NCBI GenBank assembly: GCA_028717105.1
Contig: JAQUOM010000007.1
Span: 1-27,845, forward strand
Length of the DNA: 27,845 bases
Origin: Candidatus Omnitrophota bacterium
Lineage (GTDB): Bacteria; Omnitrophota; Gorgyraeia; Velamenicoccales; Velamenicoccaceae
Direction of reading: 5' to 3'
Below the pieces are notes generated by a model. That model was not told where the DNA came from. It saw only the letters and a list, made by a program, of their open reading frames with translations, and made no database searches. The position numbers and the translations under genes were made by a program. The stretch's first letter is position 1. Every line of letters starts with the position of its first letter. Positions 1 to 7,360 of the stretch are shown here, piece after piece.

Positions 1-2
1 GG

Positions 3-2246
3 ATGGAATTTCGTAAACAGCCTGTTAGTGAACGCTTGGAGCGAGAATTGGTGCGTCCCATGACAAGAGACGCAGATGTTCTACGGTTATTTGGAAAATC
101 GTTTTATGTTAAATGGAGGAGCCAAGAGGAGTGGGATATCTACAAAGAGATCCTTAGGCGCGATCCGGATTTTGCCGAAATCAGGTTTTGGTATGCCAAC
201 CAGAAATACTGGGAAACAAAGGATGCTGCTTTGTGGAATGAATACATCAGGGCTCTGCAAAGTCACTTGGTTATTCCTGCGTTGGGTTATGTATTTTATG
301 ATGGAATAACTGATCCTGATCTTAAAGAGAAATTTTGGCAGATAGTCGAGGAAGCAGAGCGTGATTTTCCTGATCATCCCGTTGTGGCAAGTCAATATGT
401 TGGAATTAATAATTATCACTTATCTTCTTCGGAATTGAATAAATTTTTGTCCCTTGCGCAAAAATATCCGTGTTATGAGCCTTTGTTGTTAGATCTAGCT
501 ACTGCATATAGAGATAGGGACCAATATGACAAATCGATGCCTTTGTATTTGTCAACTTTTTATTCCAATTATATGCCCGGTACCGGTAGATTCGACGATG
601 AACTTTTGAATCTAGCGTTATTATATTTGCGGCTGGGCTATCTTTCCGAGTCCAGAAAGTGTGCTGAGTTAGGGATCATCGACTCTTCGCTCGTTAACAG
701 ACTTTGGCTAACTTATTGCAAGGGCTTGGTGCTTCAGGAATTGTTTTGGTTTGAACAAGCGCGAGATCCTCTTATTGAATATTCCCTCTATGAAAATAAT
801 CCTGATGCATTTTTACAAGCTGCCATGGGATTGTTTGCCTCCGGAGATTTTGATAAAGTTAATGAATTTGGAGAGACCCCGAAATTTCAACAGATGCTTT
901 ACATTATTGAACCTTTATTTGAAGCCCGAAAGGCATTAGCCGCTCACAAGGCCGTTCTCGCATTGTCATTATTGGATGGAACGCTGTACGATAACGGCAA
1001 AGATTTCTTTTTCCGAGCCGAGGAAGAAACGATCAAGGCAGAAGCATTGTTTTTGCTTAATAGGAAGGATGACGCGCGAAGGCATGCGGTTCAAGCCTGG
1101 TATTTATTCCCCCGGAGTAGAAGAATGGCATATTTGCTTGAAGTTATCTTAAATGACGATGTCAGGGTCTTAGGGCGTTTTTTTGAGGTCGCCGTTTATA
1201 TTTTTCCTAATGATCCCTATTGGAAACAGAAGCTATCCTCTTTGAAAAAAAGAGGTTATAAACCCGAAGATGACGACCCTATCGCGTTACAACTCCTCAG
1301 CATCAAAGAGCGTTATAACAAGGTTTCAATGAGGGAGAAATCCAATTTTTGGTTCACAATGGATCCTTTTTTGATTGAGGATTTGTGTAGGAGAGCGCTG
1401 ACTTTTGAAAAAGAAGGTTTGAAGAATGACGCCCTGTCTTTGTATATAGAGTTTGCCAGTTCGTCAAGCCAATCCTCAGCAAGACTTAGAGATCACACCA
1501 ACGCTTTCTTTAAACAGTTATTGTTGTCTTTGTCCTCTCGCGAAAGAGCGGCGTGGAATAGGAAATTTGAAGATGCACTTGACAATATGTCTGAGAAAGT
1601 CAGCCGGGATAATTCACTTGCTGTCAGTTATGTCAAAGATAAGAGATATGATAAAGCATTAGAGATTTATAGAGAAGTTCTTCGTATCCAGCCGGATTCC
1701 GATATTGCCTACAATGGAATAGGTAATATTTATTATGAGAAAGGTATGTATGATGAGGCAATAGCCATGTGTAAGAAGGCCATAGAAATAAATCCAAGAT
1801 TGCCAGAGCCCTATATTAACATTGGTAATGTCTATTTAGCCAGAAAAATGGAACGCGAGGCCATAGATGAATATATGAAGGCTCTGCACGCTGATAGAAA
1901 AGCTATACGTAAAATGAAGGGTTTGGGTAAGTTTTGTTTTTATCAGGGGAACAAATATTACGATGAAAATAATTTTGATAAAGCCGCTGAGATATTTCGA
2001 GTAGCCATTGCCAGCAGGCCTGATGCCTTCTTTCCGTATTACAATCTAGCTTGCACTTATGCGAAAATGGGTGATAACGAAAAGGCACTCAAATATTTAA
2101 AAATGTGTCTTGAGTTGGATGAAAAGGGCCAGGCCAGAGAAGAAGCAAGGACGGAGAAGGATTTTATTGGCCTTAAGGAAAATAAAGAATTTAGAAAACT
2201 TGTTTACCAAGAACAGAAGAGACCAGGCTTCGATATTAGATATTGA
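3..2246 (+). CDS. TPR-repeat protein, possibly 5'-truncated by the window edge
   Basis: This is a 747-residue open frame whose first ATG lies two bases inside the window, so the true start may be upstream. The last 210 residues hold about five canonical tetratricopeptide repeats (roughly 537-570, 570-603, 604-637, 645-678 and 680-712) with the usual A/G/Y/A pattern and N-P or D-P turns. Residues 1-530 are helical and look like degenerate repeats, for example an LRRDPDFAEIRFWYA-type helix pair near residues 50-65. No signal peptide, membrane segment or enzymatic motif is visible in the part present. TPR arrays are protein-binding scaffolds; no specific partner can be named. Similar helical tails occur on serine/threonine kinases and adenylate cyclases, so an upstream catalytic domain outside the window is possible. 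The gene is clearly AT-richer than those after 8.9 kb. Confidence 0.85.
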   Translation: MEFRKQPVSERLERELVRPMTRDADVLRLFGKSFYVKWRSQEEWDIYKEILRRDPDFAEIRFWYANQKYWETKDAALWNEYIRALQSHLVIPALGYVFYDGITDPDLKEKFWQIVEEAERDFPDHPVVASQYVGINNYHLSSSELNKFLSLAQKYPCYEPLLLDLATAYRDRDQYDKSMPLYLSTFYSNYMPGTGRFDDELLNLALLYLRLGYLSESRKCAELGIIDSSLVNRLWLTYCKGLVLQELFWFEQARDPLIEYSLYENNPDAFLQAAMGLFASGDFDKVNEFGETPKFQQMLYIIEPLFEARKALAAHKAVLALSLLDGTLYDNGKDFFFRAEEETIKAEALFLLNRKDDARRHAVQAWYLFPRSRRMAYLLEVILNDDVRVLGRFFEVAVYIFPNDPYWKQKLSSLKKRGYKPEDDDPIALQLLSIKERYNKVSMREKSNFWFTMDPFLIEDLCRRALTFEKEGLKNDALSLYIEFASSSSQSSARLRDHTNAFFKQLLLSLSSRERAAWNRKFEDALDNMSEKVSRDNSLAVSYVKDKRYDKALEIYREVLRIQPDSDIAYNGIGNIYYEKGMYDEAIAMCKKAIEINPRLPEPYINIGNVYLARKMEREAIDEYMKALHADRKAIRKMKGLGKFCFYQGNKYYDENNFDKAAEIFRVAIASRPDAFFPYYNLACTYAKMGDNEKALKYLKMCLELDEKGQAREEARTEKDFIGLKENKEFRKLVYQEQKRPGFDIRY

Positions 2247-2319
2247 TTGGTAAGAGTTCAACAAGTCTCTGGTAGAATAGGAAGATATAAACATCGCTAT
2301 TCCCACCTCTTGAGAGCGG

Positions 2320-2362
2320 ATATGTCTCTGCTATTTGTGTAGTAGCAAGTTAGAGAGATAAT
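2320..2362. repeat. Palindromic element D, left copy
   Basis: An imperfect hairpin with outer arms TCTCT/AGAGA and inner arms GCTA/TAGC. It shares its flanks (ATAT..CTCT and GTTAGAGA..AAT) with the element at 8283-8321, but the centres differ and look almost inverted relative to each other. It sits about 75 bases after the TPR gene stop. Confidence 0.5.
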
Positions 2363-2383
2363 AGCTCATCGCAAGGTTCGTTT

Positions 2384-2492
2384 CTCCGGAAGCCATTCGC
2401 TGCGAAAATTTGTTCCAAATTTTCTTGCAGCCTTCGGAGTTAATTCGGGCGGATGGCTTACGTTTATTCGCTATGTTCATTCCGTAAGCCAT
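2384..2492. repeat. Nested palindrome element A, left copy
   Basis: The first part is a nested hairpin: CTCCG 2384-2388 with CGGAG 2435-2439, GCTGC 2399-2403 with GCAGC 2427-2431, and AAAATTTG 2405-2412 with CAAATTTT 2416-2423 around a TTC loop. After the shared spacer TTAATTCGGGC comes a second hairpin with perfect 10-bp arms (2453-2462 and 2483-2492) and a 20-base loop. The second hairpin recurs at 8807-8846 with a compensated base pair (G-C here, A-T there). Confidence 0.65.
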
Positions 2493-2532
2493 GCCCTCAT
2501 TAAAAATCGGACCCCCGCAACCACTTTAGTGT

Positions 2533-2564
2533 GACAAAAGCCGCCGTTCTTGGCGGCTTTTGTC
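2533..2564. terminator. Bidirectional hairpin terminator, preceded by repeat leader
   Basis: A perfect 13-bp stem (2533-2545 with 2552-2564) has loop GTTCTT and flanking A and T runs, so it could terminate on both strands. It is immediately preceded by AACCACTTTAGTGTG, a leader also found before the hairpins at 2620 and 8494. Confidence 0.6.
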
Positions 2565-2602
2565 GTTTAGGGCAGTGCCGCTGAGGGCGTTTGACGAGGC
2601 GG

Positions 2603-2724
2603 CCAACCACTTTAATGTGAAAAAAGGACTGCCGTAACTGGCAGTCCTTTTTTCGTTCAGGTGTGTCCCCGCGGGGTTGATTCCGACGTTTTTTGCGGAG
2701 GAATCATGCGGGGACAACCACAGC
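2603..2724. repeat. 122-bp direct repeat B, left copy
   Basis: This segment is identical, base for base, to 8477-8598. It contains the leader AACCACTTTAATGTG, a perfect 14-bp A/T-flanked hairpin (2620-2633 with 2640-2653), and a nested hairpin with arms TGTCCCCGC 2664-2672 / GCGGGGACA 2708-2716 and TGATTCC 2678-2684 / GGAATCA 2700-2706. Short open frames through it exist only because the copies are identical, and they look non-coding. Confidence 0.9.
2620..2653. terminator. A/T-flanked hairpin inside repeat B, left copy
   Basis: The 14-bp perfect stem has loop GTAACT (2634-2639). The A6/T6 ends make it a potential intrinsic terminator on either strand. The same hairpin lies at 8494-8527. Confidence 0.6.
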
Positions 2725-2749
2725 GTAGAGAGCCTTTTATCTGTCCGTT

Positions 2750-2836
2750 CTCCCTCGACTTCGCCTCGCTGAGCACCGAAGAGAAAGAAGCCGCCGGCTC
2801 CTCACCGGCGAAGCTTCACTTTACGTTAAGAGGGAG
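2750..2836. repeat. Nested palindrome element E
   Basis: The outer arms are CTCCCTC 2750-2756 and GAGGGAG 2830-2836. The inner arms are TTCGCC 2760-2765 and GGCGAA 2807-2812, with a GCCGG/CCGGC hairpin inside. The architecture resembles elements A, B and C but the sequence differs. The remainder up to the regulator start (2837-2999) holds AT-rich sequence with a weak TAAAAT box near 2890; I see no gene in it. Confidence 0.4.
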
Positions 2837-2999
2837 GTTCAGGCCGTGCTGATATAAACATCGGAGGGTTTCATATTTATGGATTCATGATAAAATGTAC
2901 TTTCGGGATAGCGACATGCGGTGATGAAGGCCCCTGGAGAGTTGGCGAAGAGAGGGAATAGGGTTCTTTGCTTGTTGACTAGAAAAAAAGGGAGAAGAA

Positions 3000-3671
3000 G
3001 TGAGGATTTTATTGGTTGAGGACGAAATAAGGATGGCCGGCTTTATCACGCGGGGCCTGAAGGAAGAGGACTATATCGTTGACGTGGCCAATGACGGCGC
3101 GAAGGCGCTGTTCCTGGCGGAGGTCAATCCCTACGACCTTATCATCCTGGATATCATCTTGCCGATCAAAGACGGTATCACCGTGTGCCGGGAACTCAGA
3201 AGTAAGAAGATAAATGTCCCTATTTTGATGCTGACCTCAAAAGACAAGGTAAGAGATAAAGTTCTTGGGTTAAACTCAGGTGCCGATGATTATCTGGCCA
3301 AACCGTTCGCCTCTGAGGAGCTATTGGCCAGGATCAGCGCGTTATTGCGAAGAGATAGGCAGGACAAGACCGGCATTCTTAAGATCGCCGATCTGGAAAT
3401 GGACCAGCTCAGGCATAAAGTGAGGAGGGCGGGTGAGGAGATCCCATTGACCAGCAAAGAGTTCGCTCTCCTGGAATACCTTATGCTGAACGCCACCTTC
3501 GTCGTCACCAGAACAATGATTTCCGAACACGTATGGCATGAGGATTTTGACAGCCTCACAAATGTCATCGATGTGTATATGAACTTTTTACGAAATAAGA
3601 TCGATAAAGGTCATAAAAAGCAGCTTATCCATACCGTCCACGGAAAAGGGTACGTTTTGAGAGAAGAATAA
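3000..3671 (+). CDS. OmpR/PhoB-family response regulator
   Basis: This is a 223-residue two-domain regulator of the usual family length. The receiver domain (about 1-115) has the acidic pair E7-D8, phospho-acceptor D51 in LIILDIILP, and the conserved lysine in YLAKPF. A winged-helix DNA-binding domain (about 125-221) carries LTSKEFALLEYLM and ends HTVHGKGYVL, typical of OmpR/CusR-like proteins. The start is a GTG with GGAG at 2991-2994 five bases upstream. The stop is two bases before the histidine kinase ATG, so the pair is surely co-transcribed. It is expected to be phosphorylated by that kinase and to bind promoters nearby, such as the one before 4902; the target is inference. Copper-type regulators (CusR/CopR) are the closest in style, but no metal gene is adjacent. 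Confidence 0.93.
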   Translation: MRILLVEDEIRMAGFITRGLKEEDYIVDVANDGAKALFLAEVNPYDLIILDIILPIKDGITVCRELRSKKINVPILMLTSKDKVRDKVLGLNSGADDYLAKPFASEELLARISALLRRDRQDKTGILKIADLEMDQLRHKVRRAGEEIPLTSKEFALLEYLMLNATFVVTRTMISEHVWHEDFDSLTNVIDVYMNFLRNKIDKGHKKQLIHTVHGKGYVLREE

Positions 3672-3673
3672 GA

Positions 3674-4708
3674 ATGCGTATCAGGACCATTAAATCAAAG
3701 ATGAGTCTATTGTATTCATGCCTATGGGGGGTCCTTTTATCTCTGTATGTCGCCTTCCTGGCTGCCCTTCCTCCCGGCTCGCTGCAAGAATATAAGTTGT
3801 TTTATATCTTAGTCCCCATTCCTTTGACCTTATTGTTCGGGTGTTTTGTCGGCCGGATGATCACGGCAAGAATTTTAAAGCCTATCCGGGAGATCACCGA
3901 TACAGCGAACAACATCACTCATGAAGATTTGAGTTTAAGAGTCAAAACGGAGGATGTCGATGAAGAACTGCGCCTTTTGATAGAGGCGTTTAACGGAATG
4001 GTTTCGCGTCTGGGGGAATCATTCGAGTACATAAGAGATTCGAGTTCCTATATCGCCCATGAGCTGAAAACCCCGTTGGCTATTATCCGGGGAGAGTCGG
4101 AATTTGCCCTGAAAAAAGAGCGGGAAAAAGAAGAATACAAAAGAGTCATCGGCATTTGTTTGGAAGAGACCATGAGGATGCTTAAGATCATTGCGGATCT
4201 GCTGCTGCTGACAAAAATGAATTATCAACCTGGGGTTTTGAATTTTGAGCGGATCGACCTGACTCAGTTTATGAGGATCATTTATGAGCAGGCAAAAATG
4301 TTGGCTTCCAAGAAGAAGATAGCGGTCAATATCGATATTCCGGAGGAGCCGGGTATCATTAATGCGGATGAGTTGCATTTGAGGCGTCTATTTTTAAATT
4401 TGATAGATAATGCGATAAAATTCACTCCGGCCGGCGGCAGCATCGGGATAAGCTTAAGATATAAAAGTCGAAGAGCCGTTGTATCCGTGGTTGATACGGG
4501 AATCGGTATTGAAGAGGAGAATCTCCCAAAACTTTTTGACAAGTTTTTCCGCATCGATGGAAAAACAAAGGACAACTCCCCCAGCAGCGGATTGGGTTTA
4601 AGCATCGCCCAGTCCATAGCGCAATTGCATGACGGTGAAATATCGGTCATCAGCCGCGCTGGGCAGGGTTCCAATTTTTCCGTTTTTATCCCCCTCCTTC
4701 GGCAGTAA
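3674..4708 (+). CDS. Sensor histidine kinase with HAMP domain
   Basis: The 344-residue membrane kinase is the partner of the preceding regulator. It has two transmembrane segments (about 12-33 and 41-61) separated by only some eight residues, a HAMP linker (about 62-115), a dimerisation and phosphotransfer helix with H129 in AHELKTPLAII, and an ATP-binding domain with N-box LNLIDNAIKF (N246), G1 DTGIGI (274-279), F-box LFDKFFRID and G2 GLGLSIAQ (307-314). All catalytic motifs are intact. The near absence of a periplasmic domain implies that the signal is sensed within or at the membrane or through a partner protein. CusS-type kinases have a large periplasmic loop, so a metal-sensing role is not supported. 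Confidence 0.93.
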   Translation: MRIRTIKSKMSLLYSCLWGVLLSLYVAFLAALPPGSLQEYKLFYILVPIPLTLLFGCFVGRMITARILKPIREITDTANNITHEDLSLRVKTEDVDEELRLLIEAFNGMVSRLGESFEYIRDSSSYIAHELKTPLAIIRGESEFALKKEREKEEYKRVIGICLEETMRMLKIIADLLLLTKMNYQPGVLNFERIDLTQFMRIIYEQAKMLASKKKIAVNIDIPEEPGIINADELHLRRLFLNLIDNAIKFTPAGGSIGISLRYKSRRAVVSVVDTGIGIEEENLPKLFDKFFRIDGKTKDNSPSSGLGLSIAQSIAQLHDGEISVISRAGQGSNFSVFIPLLRQ

Positions 4709-4901
4709 ACCCCAGCTTCCTGTTTGTCCTTTTCAACCTCCGGTTATTAAAAAATTTAATTACTTTTTAATGATTCTTAAATGTGGCGTGGGTTATACTT
4801 TTTCCGGAAAAGCGGGAAAGAGTAATCTGGGTGGCTGCGGAGGTTTGTCGTGGAAGTTGTGGTGACTCTGCAGCCGCCCGCTCATTAAAAGGGAGCGCCA
4901 G
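4709..4901 (+). promoter_or_regulatory. Intergenic promoter/leader before tandem-receiver operon
   Basis: This gap separates the two-component pair from the following seven genes. It contains a strongly AT-rich stretch (4746-4782), a -10-like TATACT at 4794-4799 with only a weak -35 upstream, and then a leader hairpin with arms GGTGGCTGC 4830-4838 and GCAGCCGCC 4870-4878 (one G-U pair). A GGGAG ribosome site lies at 4891-4895. A regulated promoter here, perhaps driven by the upstream regulator, is plausible but not shown; I see no clear direct-repeat operator. Confidence 0.4.
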
Positions 4902-5639
4902 ATGACCAGAATTCTGATCGTTGAGGATGAGGAGAGGATGAGGAAGATGTATAATGCCATGCTCAAAAACGAAGGCTTCGAGGTTCTTGAAGCCTCCGAT
5001 GCCATGCACGCGTCTTGTATATTGAACAAGGAGACTGTAGACATTATTTTACTCGATATTAGAATGCCGCAGGTCTACGGCAGCATGTTTTACGGCATCT
5101 TGAGAACAACACTCAAAAAAATGAGAGTCATCGTCGCGAGCGTCTACCCGGTTGAGGAACAGAAAAAGCTGATTCCGGACGCGGAGGATTATTACGACAA
5201 ATCGCAAGGGCTGGATCTTTTGCTTGAGAAGATCAAGATCATAGAGCGGAGCATCAAGCTGCAAAAAAGTTTATTGGTGATTGATGACGAACCGAAGATC
5301 AGGCAGATATATCGTCATTATCTGGAAGAACACGGTTACCGTATCATCGAGGCCCACGACGGCAATGCCGGTTTGAATATCTTAAGGAAGGGCGATGAGA
5401 TAGCCCTGGTTATTCTTGACCTGGCTATGCCTAAGCGAAGCGGATTCGAAATTTACGAACAAATCAGAAAAGAGTTTCCGGGAATGAAGATCCTGGTCGC
5501 CAGCGTTTTCAGCCGGAACGACCAGAGATCTTTCCTTCCCGAAGCCGATGAATATTACGACAAGTCGGAGGATGCGGCCGAGTTGGTCAGGAAAATCGAA
5601 AAGCTGACATGTGCGGATTGCCATGCGCAAGGAACTTAA
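4902..5639 (+). CDS. Tandem receiver-domain protein (two CheY-like domains)
   Basis: The protein has 245 residues: two complete receiver domains in a row and no output domain. Receiver 1 (about 3-117) has D52 in LLDIRMP and the conserved lysine K100. Receiver 2 (about 122-234) has D173 in ILDLAMP and lysine K221. Both end in the same unusual YYDKS motif (97-101 and 218-222) and share an IVASV or LVASV strand, so the second probably arose by duplication of the first. The start has a good GGGAG site. With no DNA-binding or enzymatic part, it may act as a phosphate sink, a relay, or a protein-interaction switch for the module downstream. A short CADCH at the C-terminus resembles a haem motif, but the protein has no export signal. 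Confidence 0.88.
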   Translation: MTRILIVEDEERMRKMYNAMLKNEGFEVLEASDAMHASCILNKETVDIILLDIRMPQVYGSMFYGILRTTLKKMRVIVASVYPVEEQKKLIPDAEDYYDKSQGLDLLLEKIKIIERSIKLQKSLLVIDDEPKIRQIYRHYLEEHGYRIIEAHDGNAGLNILRKGDEIALVILDLAMPKRSGFEIYEQIRKEFPGMKILVASVFSRNDQRSFLPEADEYYDKSEDAAELVRKIEKLTCADCHAQGT

Positions 5640-5679
5640 GGATGCGGGAAGCAATGAGTAAGCGCGCAGGGAGGTGATG

Positions 5680-5877
5680 ATGTGCCCATACTTTATTTTT
5701 TCAAAGAATCAGAGTTTATGCGCCTGTTATCCCGGAAGTCTGTATTGCCCGAGTCTTCAAAAGATGAACGATTTTTGCCTGGGTAAATTCAGGGGTTGCC
5801 CGTATTTCAAAATGAAGACATTTCCGAGCCTGGAACCGGCGGTTTGGGAGAATAACCATTCGGATGTGCATGATTGA
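5680..5877 (+). CDS. Small five-cysteine protein, copy 1
   Basis: A 65-residue protein of unknown function. Three in-frame starts exist (GTG 5674, ATG 5677, ATG 5680). I choose 5680 because the GGGAGG site at 5669-5674 is then correctly spaced and the N-terminus MCPYF matches the paralogue at 6477. Cysteines at 2, 14, 16, 33 and 40 fall at exactly the same positions in both proteins, along with Y17, P24, LGKF (34-37) and P41; copy 1 has an extra C23. The pattern suggests metal or Fe-S/Zn binding or redox sensing in the cytoplasm; there is no signal peptide or membrane segment. It lies between the tandem receiver and UPF0316 genes. The function is inference. Confidence 0.75.
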   Translation: MCPYFIFSKNQSLCACYPGSLYCPSLQKMNDFCLGKFRGCPYFKMKTFPSLEPAVWENNHSDVHD

Positions 5878-5921
5878 GGCGGAGAAAGCCGGCAAGACGA
5901 TAACATTAGAAAAATTATTAT

Positions 5922-6458
5922 ATGCAGCTAGATATACCTCAAAATATTGTTGTTCAGACAGCGATACCTTTGCTGATCTTTCTGGCCCGAGCTGCGGATG
6001 TGAGCATGGCGGCCATGAGGATCATTCTTGTTACCCGCGGCATCAGGGCGCTCGCCGCGATCATAGGTTTCTTTGAAATGCTGATTTGGCTCATAGGCGT
6101 CACGCAAATTATGCAGAATTTGAATAACCCCGTCAATTATATCGCCTTCGCAGCCGGTTTCAGCATGGGGACCTTTGTAGGGATCACTATTGAGAAAAGG
6201 ATCGCTTTGGGTAACCTGTCCATCCAGTTCATAACGGATAAGGATCCATCGGGATTATTGAGACATTTCCGTGCCAACGGATACGGCGCAACCACCATAG
6301 ATGCGCAGGGGACATCGGGTCCGGTGAAGATTATTTTTATCATTGTGCGCCGCAAATTATTGGACAGGACAATGGCTATCATCAGGAAATTCGACCCGAA
6401 CGCGTTTTACGCCATAGGGGATGTCAGGAGAGTGGCACGTCTTAGTCCCGTCATATGA
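5922..6458 (+). CDS. UPF0316-family membrane protein
   Basis: The protein has 178 residues with three N-terminal transmembrane segments (about 12-34, 42-64 and 70-92) containing FFEMLIWLIGVTQIMQ and AAGFSMGTFVGITIE, followed by a soluble alpha/beta domain (about 100-172) of the DUF2179 type. This is the arrangement of UPF0316 (DUF5698 plus DUF2179) proteins, whose biochemical role is unknown; DUF2179 domains also occur at the end of YitT-type membrane proteins. The ribosome site before ATG 5922 is weak. The gene sits exactly between the two five-cysteine paralogues, which suggests a three-part unit at the membrane. A frame starting at 5864 overlaps it but has no family resemblance. Confidence 0.82.
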   Translation: MQLDIPQNIVVQTAIPLLIFLARAADVSMAAMRIILVTRGIRALAAIIGFFEMLIWLIGVTQIMQNLNNPVNYIAFAAGFSMGTFVGITIEKRIALGNLSIQFITDKDPSGLLRHFRANGYGATTIDAQGTSGPVKIIFIIVRRKLLDRTMAIIRKFDPNAFYAIGDVRRVARLSPVI

Positions 6459-6476
6459 TATAAAAGGAGCCGGGTC

Positions 6477-6668
6477 ATGTGTCCTTATTTTGTCGTTATA
6501 AGACCGATCGGTTATTGCGGATGTTACGGCGAAGGCTCATATCATCCCGGCGTCAAGCGTAAATTGAGTAAATGTCTCGGAAAATTTACGCGTTGTCCCT
6601 TGTATCTGTTAGCCAAAAGAGAGTCTGTCATCAAGCCGTCGCGGAAGTTCGAGCGTCATCAAGCATGA
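6477..6668 (+). CDS. Small five-cysteine protein, copy 2
   Basis: A 63-residue paralogue of the protein at 5680, starting MCPYF, with cysteines at 2, 14, 16, 33 and 40 in identical spacing and the shared CLGKF motif. It lacks the extra C23 of copy 1 (H23 here), which narrows the core ligand set to the five shared cysteines. AAAGGAG at 6463-6469 is a strong ribosome site, and the gene starts 18 bases after the UPF0316 stop. The basic C-terminal tail (KRESVIKPSRKFERH) could contact nucleic acid or acidic lipids, though this is speculation. The function is unknown; metal or redox binding is the likeliest reading. Confidence 0.75.
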   Translation: MCPYFVVIRPIGYCGCYGEGSYHPGVKRKLSKCLGKFTRCPLYLLAKRESVIKPSRKFERHQA

Positions 6669-6695
6669 ATATACTGGTTTGGCTGGGAGGCGATT

Positions 6696-7337
6696 ATGCA
6701 TAAGGCAGATGCTTTTGTATTAGATAAAGAAAAAGAATTCAGGAAATTGAATGATGAGCTTCTTAAGGGCTGCCGATTGACGCAGGAGGCCATAAGCAAA
6801 ACAGCCGGCGTTTTAATGAATTACGATGCCCAAAAGATGCAGGAGATAACGGATAATAACAAAAAGATAGGAGTTCTTTACGCTGCTTTTGAGGTGTATT
6901 GCGCCAACGCCGTCAAACAGCGTGAGCCGGAGAGCGCGGCCGTAAGATTATTGTCTTCGGGGCTGAGTATTTACGCCGAACTAAAAGAAATTTCACTTTT
7001 GACGGTAAGGATTGCGGAAAGTCTTCCGGACCTGAATCCTGAAATCCGGGACAAATATAAGATCAATATTGCCCAATTTGTCAAAATATTTCAAAATGTC
7101 ACCTGGAATGCGGTTTTTTCTTTTCTGAAACAGGACACAGAATTCGCGAAGAGGACCATATCAGCTAGTCTTGAGCTTAAAAGAATATGCCATCGTATGC
7201 GGGGAAACATTTCAGGGACAGACGGCCTTTCCGAGTCCGTAACCGATAGCAGTTCCTCTTTATTATTTATTATTCAGCGCGTAGAGGATATTGCCGTGCA
7301 CACGGTTTGTATCGCGCAAAACGTCTTATGTCCTTAA
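6696..7337 (+). CDS. PhoU-like helical protein
   Basis: The protein has 213 residues, all-helical, and resembles the two three-helix bundles of PhoU, the regulator linking phosphate-type transporters to the PhoR kinase. In the second half, IIQRVEDIAVHTVCIAQNV near residues 188-207 corresponds to the family's ERIADH metal-binding helix, but the final aspartate is replaced by valine. The first half (SIYAELKEISLLTVRIAE, 91-108) also lacks the usual acidic residue. Metal binding is therefore probably weakened or lost. GGAGG lies just before the start. No phosphate transporter is adjacent, so the partner may be the UPF0316 protein or the kinase. Short PhoU-like proteins also pair with Na/Pi symporters. 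Confidence 0.7.
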   Translation: MHKADAFVLDKEKEFRKLNDELLKGCRLTQEAISKTAGVLMNYDAQKMQEITDNNKKIGVLYAAFEVYCANAVKQREPESAAVRLLSSGLSIYAELKEISLLTVRIAESLPDLNPEIRDKYKINIAQFVKIFQNVTWNAVFSFLKQDTEFAKRTISASLELKRICHRMRGNISGTDGLSESVTDSSSSLLFIIQRVEDIAVHTVCIAQNVLCP

Positions 7338-7360
7338 ATCAAGAAAGCACAGGAGCCCAA

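Noticed and set aside
2603..2724. Integron attC-like site
   Set aside because: Repeat B has nested inverted arms like attC, but no matching pair of RYYYAAC and GTTRRRY core sites at its ends, and there is no integrase.
2526..2852. Short open frames on both strands in the repeat region, with a related frame at 8385-8600
   Set aside because: They share peptide sequence only because they read through the 122-bp repeat, cross terminator hairpins, and lack ribosome sites.
2247..2999. CRISPR array or insertion sequence in the repeat spacers
   Set aside because: The repeats are palindromic, few, unevenly spaced and without constant-length spacers; no cas or transposase gene is present.
5609..5630. 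CADCH c-type haem motif in the tandem receiver protein
   Set aside because: A cytoplasmic response-regulator tail without a signal peptide would not receive haem; the motif is likely chance.
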